Assembly: GCF_022682495.2 (NCBI RefSeq)
Contig: NC_071398.1
Span: forward strand, 8,810,934 to 8,874,933
Length of the DNA stretch: 64,000 nucleotides
Reading direction: 5' to 3'
Source: Desmodus rotundus
Lineage: Eukaryota; Chordata; Mammalia; Chiroptera; Phyllostomidae
Under the pieces are notes generated by a model. It saw nothing but the letters and a program-made list of their open reading frames with translations, was not told the origin of the DNA and did not search any database. Position 1 is the first letter of the stretch. Each line of letters starts with the position of its first letter. Both the position numbers and the translations under genes were made by a program. This document shows, one piece after another, positions 10,857-21,479 of the stretch.

Positions 10857-11001
10857 TTTTCAAAGATTTGGTTGCTTGCTTCTCTCATGTCCCCAATTGG
10901 GGACCTGGTCCCAAATCCAGACATGTACCCTGAATGGAATCGAACCGGTGACCTTTAGGTTCGCAAGCCAGCACTCAATCCACTCAGCTAATTGGCTGGG
11001 G
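10857..11001 (-). repeat. VES SINE, 3' truncated
   Basis: Reverse copy from TTGGTTGCTTGCTTCTCTCA to ATTGGCTGGGG. The A-rich tail end is poor. A further 30-base scrap of VES head lies at about 11168-11198. Confidence 0.65.
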
Positions 11002-11449
11002 TGGGGTGAAGGGATGGGGAGAAAATGCAGACAATTGTAACTGAATAAAATTTTTTTTTTAAATTAAAAATAAATAAATAATAGTTTATTATTTTTAAAA
11101 ATTTAACGATCATGTAGTTTTTCTTATTTGATCTATCAATATGATATGACACTAAATTTTCAATATAAAAAAAATCCGCTTAGCTACACTAGCCAGGGTG
11201 AAAAATAACTTTCAAAAACAAAATATTAGGTCAATAAAGTTTTGCAGATTCCAAGATTCTCTATACAAAACCCTAGTTACCACATGCACTGTGTAGAAGA
11301 GGTAACTTAAAAGGCCTAAGAATGCTATCCTAGAAAGATTTGCCAGTTTGGCCCTTGGCTGGTGTCAGAACTTGGGTTTTAGGAGCCAACTAGTAAGAGT
11401 GGCTAACTGCCTGAACTGTTAAAAAAAAAAAAAAAAAGTGGATTACGTT

Positions 11450-11900
11450 GAACACCTGCTTTCCCTACGGGAACTCACAATTTTAGGCAGGAGGTCCCAA
11501 TAACAACTCTAGGTACTGTGTGAGGAATAAGGAAGGGAAGTGTAGAAAAAGGAGTCATCAAATACATAGTCACATTTCCAGACCAAGCACCTGGGTTCTG
11601 CTTACTTCTAACAAGAAAACAACTGAGGAAGAGAAAGTTTGAAGGGCAAGAAGAAATAAATTCAATTTGGGACTTGTGTGGATTAAGGCATACAGATGTA
11701 ATCCAATGGGCAGCTGGATTTAAAGTCTGGAGCATACAAAGTGTGGCCTGCAAACAGATCTGGAAGTCACCAACACATGGATGAGACTGCCTGGGAGAAC
11801 AGCAGAATGTATATGAGAGGGCCAAGAGAGTCCTAAGGAAGCTTACTATTCAAAGGTGGATAGAAAGAAAAACAACAAAAAGGGTTTCCATAGAGGTCAA
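11450..11900 (+). repeat. Old dispersed repeat, family not named
   Basis: The stretch CAGCTGGATTTAAAGTCTGG and GGAAGTCACCAACACATGGA resemble a common mammalian repeat whose other parts are seen at 13.7-14.6, 28.4-28.6, 30.3-31.2 and 45.7-45.9 kb. I could not recall its family name with certainty. Confidence 0.4.
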
Positions 11901-11999
11901 AGAAACTTAAGAGCCCATAATAGTAACAACAGACACCAAGGAGAGTAGTCCTAGGAACAGATAGCATCCCTACAACAGTCCCAAGAACAAACCTGTGGG

Positions 12000-12505
12000 A
12001 AATGTTCATTGTATAGGCAGTCTCTGCAATAACCCCAATGATCTCTGCCTAATATTTACACCCTTATGTAAATCCCCTTCCCTTAAGTGTAGGCTGGACC
12101 TTAAGTGTAGCTTTGAAAAAGGATAACACAAAGTCATCTCCAAGATTAAATTACGAAAGACTGACTTGTTTACCTCTCTCTAAGCCTGTACTAAGAGAAG
12201 ATGTCAAGTTATGAGTAACCCTACAGAGAGGGGACATGAGATAAGAAACTGGAGTCTCCCAACCAACAGCCAAGCTAGCAAGGATTTGAGAAGCCTGCCA
12301 ACTGCCACGCAGGTGAGTTTGTAAGATCTCCCCACCCTTCAGGCTTGAGATGACTATAGCCTGTGGGTGCCTGCATTACAACTTTGTGAGACACTGAGTC
12401 AGAAGCATTTAGCCAAACTGTGCCTGTGAAATAATAAAGAGCAAGAAAGTTGTAAATACATAAATTTGGGAGCAATTTCTTATGCAGTAATTAACTAATA
12501 CAGCC
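12000..12505 (+). repeat. MLT1-type LTR (MaLR)
   Basis: Several blocks match the MLT1 LTR in order: CCCCTTCCCTTAAGTGTAGG, ATGACTATAGCCTGTGGG, GCCAAACTGTGCCTGTGA and the end TTATGCAGTAATTAACTAAT. No internal retroviral sequence was seen on either side, so it is a solitary LTR. Confidence 0.7.
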
Positions 12506-13700
12506 GTAGTCTAGGGAAAACATGGGGAAGGTATTTTAAAAGATACAGTTGGCAATGTAAAACATTTTATTAGTAAATATCAGAATTAACAACTAGACAA
12601 TCATTGATGGCCTTTAGAAAGGAAGTTAGTGGTCACTGGGAAGCAGGCCAAGATGCCTCCACAAAGGGGACAAAAGCATCAGGTACCAAAACAGGGCTTA
12701 GTTCAATCCCTAGCCCTGCAAAATCTCCCAAACCACTTCAGATCACCTAGAGACTGACTCATCTGCTGATCTACCTCCACTGTCCCTTCAATAATATGAC
12801 GCACTATAAAATTGTTCACTATTGTTTCATGTGTATTACCCTTCCAATCAGTTCCTGGAGTTCCATATCTCTTCCTCACCAACACTCCCAGCCAACCAGC
12901 TTTGAGGACACTAAAAACTTTATTGAACCAGGTAAACCCAATACCAAAATTCAATTTGTAGGTCCCTAAAATGCAATTTGACTAGACTTAACAGAAAACA
13001 AAATGTAGTCAAAGTTTAAGAATTTTCTTCCACCTTCATCATCCATCAGAGATGGAGGCTATTTTCCATGACACTTCAGGTTGATTTGTCTTTCATTGTA
13101 ACAGCATTGCTATTTCATGTATCATTAAGAAAGTTTACTTGGCAGCATTTTTTCTATGCCGTGATGCAACCCAATTTCAAAGATGTTAACATACTGAAAA
13201 TCTGTTTTACAGTCAGCAAAATGAGGTATTTTTTTCTTCTGTAGTCTTTCACGTATGCCACCATAAAATTAAATTTTAAGTAACTTGTGATTTACACCCA
13301 CAGTTGGATCTAAAGTAAATAAACTAACCCTGACAACAAATCTGAACGTCAAGAGTATTTACTGGAATAGACAGGAGGGCAACATAATCTCCAAAAGCAT
13401 TTTGAATGTGTAGATGTGGGAGAGCTGTTGGTATCTGAGAATTAGAGATGCAATAACAATAAATATCTTGCAAGGAAGGAGAACAGCACCACCAACAAAA
13501 ACTAATAGAGAAAAATGGCTTTTCCATCCACTTTCTATAGGGTAGGTTACAGATGGAAAAACCTCAAATTTGGCTTTCCACAAAGTTAACACAAAACCCA
13601 GCACACAACTCAAATCCACCAGATGGTAAGAAAGCGTATATGGCTTATGTGAAGTGACGACCAGAACTTATCAGAGAAAGTTTTAGCATTCACTACCATT
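12506..13700. other. Intronic stretch without recognised features
   Basis: No repeat family or gene was recognised. The short open frames here (up to 86 codons) have no familiar motif and no splice context that links them to CNOT1. Confidence 0.5.
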
Positions 13701-14580
13701 ACGTGTTTTAATCTAGTAAAATATTTGTTGAGCACTTACTGCATATCAGATATTTGAGGTACATCAGTGAATAGACATACATACATCCCTGCATTCTCAC
13801 TGGAGGGGAGAAATAGTAATCATAGGAAATTATGAAGCCCTGGCTGGTGTGGCTCAGTGGATTGAGCACTGGACTGCGAAGTGAAGGGTCACCGGTTCAA
13901 TCCCCAGTCAGGGCACATGCCTAGGTTGCAGGCTAAGTGCCCAGTAGGGGGTGCATGAAGGGCAACTACACATTGACGTTTCTCTCTCTCCCTCTCTCCA
14001 AAAACAAATAAAATATTTTTTTAAAAAAGAAATTTTGAACCATTTCAGGAGATGCTAACTACTATGGGAAAAGAAAAACTGCAAGGTAAAGGTGTGGGAG
14101 GGTTGCAATTTAAGTAGAGTGGTCAAAGTGAGCCTTACTGGAAAGTAGTATTAATATTTGAGCAGATGTGAAGGAGCTGAGGATACAGCTATACACATTT
14201 CTGAGAAAAGAACGTTGCAGGCAGAGGGATCAGTGGTCAATTATTACAAAGGCTTCCTCACAGAGTACATGTTATGTGCAAAGAAAAGCAAGTAGGCCAA
14301 GTGTAGCCAAAGTAGACTTTAGTGAGGGGTGAGGGGGGAAGAGAGTAAGCTTGGGAGAAAGAGGAATGCCTGAGGAGGTAGAGGGCAGGACTATATCCTG
14401 TAGGTCAGGATATGAAAGGCCTGTGGCTTTTACTCAAGACAAATGGAGAATCAATGAGTGATTCCGAACAGGATGACATGATATGGCTTTTAAAATTCAA
14501 GAAACGCTGCGGATGATGAACTGAGAATAAACTGTAGGGGACAGCAAGGGTAGAAACAGGGTAGACAATAGCACATTAAG
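13700..14580 (+). repeat. Old dispersed repeat split by a VES
   Basis: Starts with the phrase GTTGAGCACTTACTGCATAT and continues after the SINE with GGAGATGCTAACTACTATGG to GGGACAGCAAGGGTAGAAAC. The same order of blocks is seen at 30.3-31.2 kb, so this is a real family. Name uncertain. Confidence 0.5.
13837..14028 (+). repeat. VES SINE with near-perfect duplication
   Basis: Consensus-like head (CCCTGGCTGGTGTGGCTCAG). Flanks are GAAATTATGAA (13826-13836) and GAAATTTTGAA (14029-14039). Confidence 0.9.
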
Positions 14581-14592
14581 AATCAGTCACTT

Positions 14593-16625
14593 GACTTCCA
14601 GCCAAGATGGAGGCATAGGTAGACACACTTTCTTAATGGCACTGTTTCCAGCACAAAAGTTTTTCATTTTCATCAAGTCCAATTCATCTATTTTTTTTTC
14701 TTTTGCACTTGTGCTTTTGGTAATATAACTAAGAAATCATTACCTAACCCAATATTGTGAAGACTTACTCCTATGTCTTCAAGTGTTCCATAGGTCAGAC
14801 TTCCAGCCAAGGTGGGGTAGGTAGACACACTGCCTCCTTGCACAAGCAAAAGGAGGACAACAATTTAAAAAGAAAAAACAACCGAACTGACAGAGAATTG
14901 AACTGTATGGAAATCCGACAAATCAGGGAGATAAAGAAGAAACATTCATCCAGACTGATAGGAAGGGCAGAGACGGGCAGCTGGGTGGAGAGGACTCAAG
15001 GCAAGGTGTTGGCTGGCAGACCCATGAGGTGGCAGATTGTGGAGCGGGGTGGGCAAAGCTGCAGCTGGCTGGTGAGGCAGCAGCTGTGGACCAGGTGACA
15101 GACCTTGCAACCCAGAGTTCCAGCGTGGGTAAACAGAGCCTCAAACCACTGATTGAAAACACCTGGGGGGGGGGGGGCGGCAGTGGGAGAAACCCCCAGT
15201 CCCACAGGACAGTTCTTGCAGAGACCCATGGGGTCCTGAAACGAACACAAACCCACCCTCTTGGGAAGCAGCACCAGAAGGGCCCAACTTGATTGTGGGG
15301 AGTGGGGGAAGTGACTGAAAACCAGCAGAGAGTGGAGCAAGCGCCATTGCTCCCTATTGGACCCCTCCCCCACATACAGCATCACAATACAGCAACAAGT
15401 GTTACCCCACCCTGGTGAATACCTAAGGCTCCGCCCCTTTATGCAACAGGTGTGCCAAGACCCCCCCCCCAAAAAAAGCCCAAATGAAAGAACAGATCAA
15501 AGCTCCAGAAAAAATACAACTAAGCAACGAAGAGATAGCCAACCTATCAGATGCAGAGTTCAAAAACACTGGTAATCAGGAAGCTCACAGAACTGGTTGA
15601 ATTTGGTCACAAATTAGATGAAAAAATGAAGGCTATGCTAAGAGAAACAAAGGGAAATGTACAGGGAATCAATAGTGATGGGAAGCAAACTGGAACTCAA
15701 ATAGACAGTGTGGACCAGACAGCAGAAAGAAACATCCAACCAGAACAGAATGAAGAAACAAGAATTCGGAAAAATGAGGAGAGGCTTAGGAACCTCCAGG
15801 ACATCTTCAAACGTTCCAACATCCAAATTATAGGGGTGCCAGAAGGAGAAGAGGAAGAGCAAAAAATTGAAAACTTATTTGAACAAATAACGAAGGAGAA
15901 CTTCCCTAATCTGGCAAAGGAAATAGACTTCCAGGAAGCTCAGAGAGTCCCAAAGAAGCTGGACCCAAGGAGAAACACACCAAGGCACATCATAAGTACA
16001 TTAGCTAAGGTTAAAGATAAGGACAGAATCTTAGAAGCAGCAAGAGAAAAGGCAGAGTTACCTACAAAGGAGTTCCCATAAGACTGTCAGCTGATTTCTC
16101 AAGAGAGACCTTATAGGCAAGAAGGGACTGGAAAGAAGTATTTCAAGTCATGAAAGGCAAGGACCTACATCCAAGATTGCTCTGTCCAGCAAAGCTTTCA
16201 TTTAGAATGGAAGGGCAGATAAAGTGCTTCCCAGATAAGGTCAAGTTAAAGGAGTTCATCATCACCAAGCCCTTATTATATGAAAGGTTAAAGGGATTTA
16301 TCTAAGAACAAAAGCAAACTAAGCAAACAACTAGAACAGGAACAGAACCACAGAAATGGAGATCACATGGAGGGTTATCAACAGGGGAGGGGGAGAGAAG
16401 GGGGAAAGGTACAGAGAATAAGTAGCATAAATGGTAGGTAGCAAATAGACAGGGGGAAGGTAAGAATAGTATAGGAAAATGTAGAAGCCAAAGAACTTAT
16501 ATGTATGACCCATGGACATGAAGTATAGGGGGGGAATGTGGGAGGGAGGGGGTGTGCAGGGTGGAGTGGAGTGAAGGGGGGGAAATGGGATAACTGTAAT
16601 AGCATAATCAATAAAATATATTTTT
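14593..16625 (+). mobile_element. ORF1-only L1 derivative (HAL1-like), near full length
   Basis: It begins with an L1-type 5' end (GACTTCCAGCCAAGGTGG at 14798; a second copy of this start at 14593), has about 690 bases of GC-richer 5' UTR, a decayed ORF1 (15484-16304), then goes straight to a 3' UTR of about 320 bases ending ATAATCAATAAAATATATT. No ORF2 (endonuclease or reverse transcriptase) is present. Half-L1 elements of this design are known in mammals and must use L1 machinery in trans. The same 3' UTR recurs at 39.24-39.47 kb. Confidence 0.75.
15484..16304 (+). pseudogene. Decayed L1 ORF1p-like gene
   Basis: L1 ORF1p is an RNA-binding trimeric chaperone. Here a start at 15484 reads MKEQIKAPEKIQ and then shifts frame near 15565. 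The main frame (15551-16081) reads VIRKLTELVEFGHKLDEK (coiled-coil region), RNIQIIGVPEGEEEE-like RRM sequence (as SNIQIIGVPEGEEEE), and LDPRRNTPRHIISTL. A second frame change near 16060-16075 leads to the C-terminal domain IRLSADFSRETL, a TAG stop at about 16113, and LHPRLLCPAKLSFRMEG up to a natural stop near 16304. Two frameshifts and one stop inactivate it. Confidence 0.8.
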
Positions 16626-17135
16626 TAAAAAGAAATATTCAGAAAAGCAAATGAGGAAAGACCAAGAGAGAAAGGAAATCAAGAAAACAGTAGTCATCTT
16701 ATTTGGTTTTGGGGTTTTCTCTTATGACTAAAGAGATGATAATGTTTAGAATCAATAAACCCCTCCTCCCCCAAAAGTAATTTTACCCATTAAAAAAAAA
16801 ACTTAGTCACTTAAACCTAAACACAGAAGAAAGTACTCTATAAGCTATACACAATATTCCAAAACTAGATTAGAGTATTCAAGTCAGTTACACCAATGTT
16901 TTGTGCTTGCCGAAGTCCTCAAGGGTTTACTGATTAGAGATTACTAAAATTCAAAATGAAATCATTACAGAAAGTAATTTTACATTTTACATTCAGACAA
17001 CCTCAATTTCTATAATCTTTGGTATATTTGCCTGTATGTAAAAAGGAAATATTCTTTAAAAATCCATACCATAACAGGTACAACATATAAAATATATTGC
17101 ACTTGCCTCTCCATTAACCAATTAAAGAATTAATT

Positions 17136-17326
17136 GCCCTGGCTGGTGTGGCTCAGTGGATTGAGTACCAGACCATAAACCAAAGGGTCACCTATTCGAT
17201 TCCCAGTCAGGACACATGCCTGGGTTGCGGGCCAGGTCCCCGGCGGGGAGCACGTGAAAACAAACCTCACAATGATGTTTCTCTCCCTCTCCCTCTGTTT
17301 AAAAATAAATAAATATTTTCTAAAAA
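17136..17326 (+). repeat. VES SINE
   Basis: Complete copy with head GCCCTGGCTGGTGTGGCTCA and tail AAAAATAAATAAATATTTTC. Confidence 0.88.
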
Positions 17327-17723
17327 AGAATAAAAACATTAAGTGTGAATAACCTAAATCATGGGCATCCCAAACTTACGTATTCCTGCACTTAGAAAGG
17401 CCTTACATAAACATTTTTTTTAGAACCCAGCTGGCAAGTAATAAGAAAATATTCAAGGGCATAATGGTCAACAGGTAGTAAATCAGTTTCAAATGAAAAC
17501 TTTGCCAAGGATAAAAACAAATCGATCAAGAGTTGACTTGCTTCGTAATTATGTCACTGTACTTTAAACGAGTGATTTTATTCATGTATTTATTAAATGA
17601 AACTTTAACACTAACTTTTAGGAACATTTAATAGCCTGTGTGGTTATCTTCAAAATTTTATAAGAATTAATCCAATCCATACATCATTATAGTTCAAAAT
17701 ATTGCGAAGAAATTCCTCATTTT

Positions 17724-17932
17724 TTTAAAGATTATATTTATTTATTTTTAGAAAGAAGGGAGGAAGGAAAGGAGAAAGAGAGGAAGAGAAACATCAGTGT
17801 GTGGTTGCCTCTAATGCACCCCCTACTGGGGACCTGGCCTGCAATCCAGGCATGTGCCCTGACTGAGACTCGAACCAGTGACCCTTTGTTCTCAGGCCAG
17901 CACTCAATCCACTGAGCCACACCAGCCAGGGC
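17724..17932 (-). repeat. VES SINE, reverse
   Basis: Complete; flanked by AAATTCCTCATTTT (17710-17723) and AAATCCCTTATTTT (17933-17946). Confidence 0.88.
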
Positions 17933-17946
17933 AAATCCCTTATTTT

Positions 17947-18161
17947 ATTTTATTTTTTTAAGATTTTATTCATTTATTTTTAGATAGAGGTGAAGGGAGG
18001 GAGAAAGAGAGGGAGAGAAGCATCAGCATGTGGTTGCCTCTCGCACACCCCCTCTGGGGACGTGGCCTGCAACCTAGGCATGTGCCCTGACTGGGAATCA
18101 AACCAGCGACCCTTTGCTTTGCAGTTCAGTGGCCAATCCACTGAGCCACACCAGCCAAGTC
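17947..18161 (-). repeat. VES SINE, reverse, directly next to the previous one
   Basis: Complete copy from TTTTTTTAAGATTTTATTC to CACACCAGCCAAGTCC. It inserted in the T-rich junction left by the neighbouring SINE. Confidence 0.88.
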
Positions 18162-18243
18162 CAAACCCCATATTCTTTTTAAAAGGGGAAAAAGTGCAGA
18201 GGGCCAGAAAAGCATGCTTACTCCAAAATCAGATGTTACCACC

Positions 18244-18452
18244 ACCCTGACCAGTTGTCTCAGTTGGTCAGGCATCATCCTGCAAACCAAAAGTATACCC
18301 AGCCTGTGGACTGGTTAATTCTGTCATGGCACATGCCTGGATTGCAGGTATGCTCCAGGTCAAGGTGCATAAAAGAGGCAAGGGATCAATGTTTCTCTCT
18401 CACCTGGATGTTTCTCCCCTCCTCTTTCTCCCTCCCTTCTCCTCTCTCTAAA
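18244..18452 (+). repeat. VES SINE, second subtype
   Basis: Head CCCTGACCAGTTGTCTCAGT with GGTCAGGCATCATCCTGCAA; the tail runs into a G/A-rich simple repeat. Confidence 0.8.
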
Positions 18453-18535
18453 AATGAATGAACGAATGAAAGAAAAAAGAGAAAGGAAAGGAAAAGAAAA
18501 GAAGAGAAAGAGGAAGAGGAGAAAAAAAGAAAGTT
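18453..18535 (+). repeat. G/A-rich simple sequence
   Basis: About 80 bases of A/G with almost no C or T after 18475, grown from the SINE tail. Such homopurine tracts can form triplex DNA. Confidence 0.7.
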
Positions 18536-18539
18536 ACTA

Positions 18540-18722
18540 TACTGGTCAGGTAGCTCAGTTGATTTAGAGTGCCATCCCAATATGCCAAGATTGCAGGTTC
18601 GATCCCCAGTCAGGGTTCATACAAGTACCAACCAATGCATAAGTAAGCGGAACAACAAATTGATGCCTGTCTGTGTCTGTCTGTCTGTCTCCCTCCCTCT
18701 CTAAAATCAATTTTTTAAAATA
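18540..18722 (+). repeat. VES SINE, shorter subtype
   Basis: Head ACTGGTCAGGTAGCTCAGTT and AGAGTGCCATCCCAATATGC; ends with a (TGTC)n-like stretch at 18668-18693 and CTAAAATCAATTTTT. Confidence 0.75.
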
Positions 18723-20312
18723 AGTAAGTTACCAAGTTCTTGTTTGAAATCAAACGGATTTCAGAAGCCTGTTCCCAGTAGTATTTGCAAAATTATCAAG
18801 ATACGCAGTATATAACATACTTGACTAAAAAATAACGGGGACTGTCCTTAAGCTACTTTAAAAATAACTACACCAAGAAAAAAGTCACTCTGTCAGAATC
18901 TGTCAGAATTCAATTTATAGTGCCGAAGAACATTTTAAAACTTAAGTTCCTCCATCCTTTGCACATCTCTCAACAGAAGTGAAAGTTCCACTACACTGAG
19001 GTTAAGTAATGACCACTCACAATAATTTAACAAAAAAAAGACCATCTTTTTGTCAGACTAGAGTTTTATATTTTCACACTGAAGAAATGAATAACTCAAA
19101 TTTTGTGTCTTATCCTCCAAAAAACTGCTATGGAAAAAGCCCTGTATTTGCTTTGGTCACAACTAAGAAAATTTTATCCAATAAAAACATTGGGAGTATT
19201 TTGCAAGATATATATGTCAAGTCATTATGCTGTACACATCTTAAATTTATGTGGTGCTGTATGTCAATTATATTTTAATAACACTGGGGAGGGATCATTT
19301 TAGGAGTGAAGAAAAAAAAAATCTTCCTAGGTAGCTCAAGAAATTGCCAATGTATAAACAGATTAACTCTGTAGATATATGGAGACAGTCATGATGTTCT
19401 AAAAAATTCAATCCACTAAATGAAAGTGAATCCTGAACTACAAAATCAACCACTCAACATTTTAGCTGCATGGCAAACTTTGTCTTTCAAAAAAACAAGT
19501 GGACTTTTGTTTCCTAAAGGATGTTACCATAATTCTGTATGACTAGCTTTCAAAGTTTAACCACTTAAACATGTCAACACAATTATAAGTACAAAGCTCC
19601 AAGAAAAAGTGTGTGCTCTCAACAAAATTCAGGATATACTCTTTTCCAAGAACATCATGGAGTGTAACAAAGGAAGTATTATTCAATTCACATTGAGAAC
19701 AATTATATATGTGTTTGGGGGAAGGGACAACTCCTTGCCCACCATAAGATGAGACAGAAAACGCACAAGGCAATATATGGTATAGCTAAGTGAAACTGGC
19801 CAAGATGAATGTAAGAAATTAATTATGCTTAAGAACATCACAGAAATATTTATAGACAGTACATTTGAGTTTAAACTTGTATGATAGATGTTTTGGTAGA
19901 TATAAACATTGATATTCCAGATAAAAGGAGCAAAGATGTACTTGGAAGCCTCTGTGTAAGAGTTTCTTGACTAAAGCATGAAATACTAATATGCTGTCTC
20001 AGGTAAGAAGGAATAAACACACAACTCCAGGCTAAGGTACTTGAACTTTCGAGCAGAGGATGGCTATTTTTCAAACCAATGATTTAGGTGGCAAGTTGAC
20101 AGTAATGTAAAGAACTAACTGTACTCCTGGAATCATTTATAGTTAGGATGCATTCACATGTTACTTACAATAATAAAAAAATCCAATAAACAAATATGGG
20201 GAAAAGATACTGGAGATTAGTTAGGAAGCTACTGCAAAAAAGACAAAGGGTCTAAAACAAAGCAATAACTATTCTTATGATGGATCTACATAAAATTAAA
20301 AAAGTGACACTG

Positions 20313-20490
20313 TGCCCTGGCCAGGTAGTCAGTTGCTTAGAGCATCACCCCCCCATACACCAAGGTTGCAGGTTCCATCACCAGTCAGGGTACATACAAG
20401 CAGCAACCAATGAATGCATAAATAAGTGGAATAACAAATTGACGTTTCTCTCTATATATAAAATCTGTAAGTAAAAATTAAAAATATAAA
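20313..20490 (+). repeat. VES SINE, shorter subtype
   Basis: Head GCCCTGGCCAGGTAGTCAGT, AGAGCATCACCCCCCCATAC and tail CTATATATAAAATCTGTAAG. Confidence 0.75.
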
Positions 20491-21479
20491 AGGGAAGATG
20501 CTGAGCTTTTAAGATGAAACTTAGGAAAAGTAAATGGTGTCTTCCAAAATATGTTTTTATTCCATCTTCTATCTTTCCCCACCCACTTCATATTTCATAC
20601 AATTTAGTCCAACAGCTAAAAAAAAAAAAAAAAAAAAAAGCCTTCTCATTCAATATTTCAGGACTTTCCTTCTAATAGCTATAACAAAATTAACCAAGAC
20701 ATTCTATCCTGAGGGTTTATGCTAACCCTCTCAGCCTTAAAGACAGAAATGCTTTTCTTAAATATACACTCTACACTCCCAAAGACTGCATTTTCTTAGT
20801 CTCCACACAGGTGTCAGATGAAGTTTACACCTCTAATTACTAGACTTCTTAAACAATGCTTTTCAAAGAACAATATGTTTTATTTGCTTTGCTTCGGTAT
20901 GAGTGAAAAGTACATTGAAATCAACTATTGGGTATACATAGGGCACAACAGGTTTTGAGCCCATTTTAGTTTTGAAACATGCTTCTTAAAAACTGTGCAA
21001 ACAGAAAAGGAACTGCAGGATTTTTCTACATACAGTATAAGGTCTTAAAATAAAACTCAGCGGAATGCCATTTTAAAACTGTGCAGCAGGAAGTTCAGTT
21101 TGGTCAAAAGGCCATTTAAGAAATGCTTTGGCTACTATTTTTTAATGACTTGTAAGTTAGCTTTGTTCTTTTATAAAAGAATATACTACATTCATAAAAT
21201 ATATATTTCCAATTGGCAGGCTACAATTCTTGTCAATTCAAGAAGTATAAACATCTTACAAAAATTAATGTCTTAAAATTTTTGAGCATTCCATTCGAAT
21301 TATTGTGGACAAATTTCCTTCCATGGCACAGAATGCCAAAGATTCCAGTTCATAAATTTAAGCTAGTTAAAAAAAAAAGAACTTCCCCAAACTAGACCTG
21401 CATCTCACAAAAAAAAACACTTGGAAAAAGTAACACACGAGAATAATCTGAGATCAGCTTTAAGCATGTTTTGAAGAGA

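Noticed and set aside
12703..12954. Possible processed pseudogene with an AATAAA-like site, minus strand
   Set aside because: There is no poly(A) tract after the signal and I could not match the 83-codon frame to a family.
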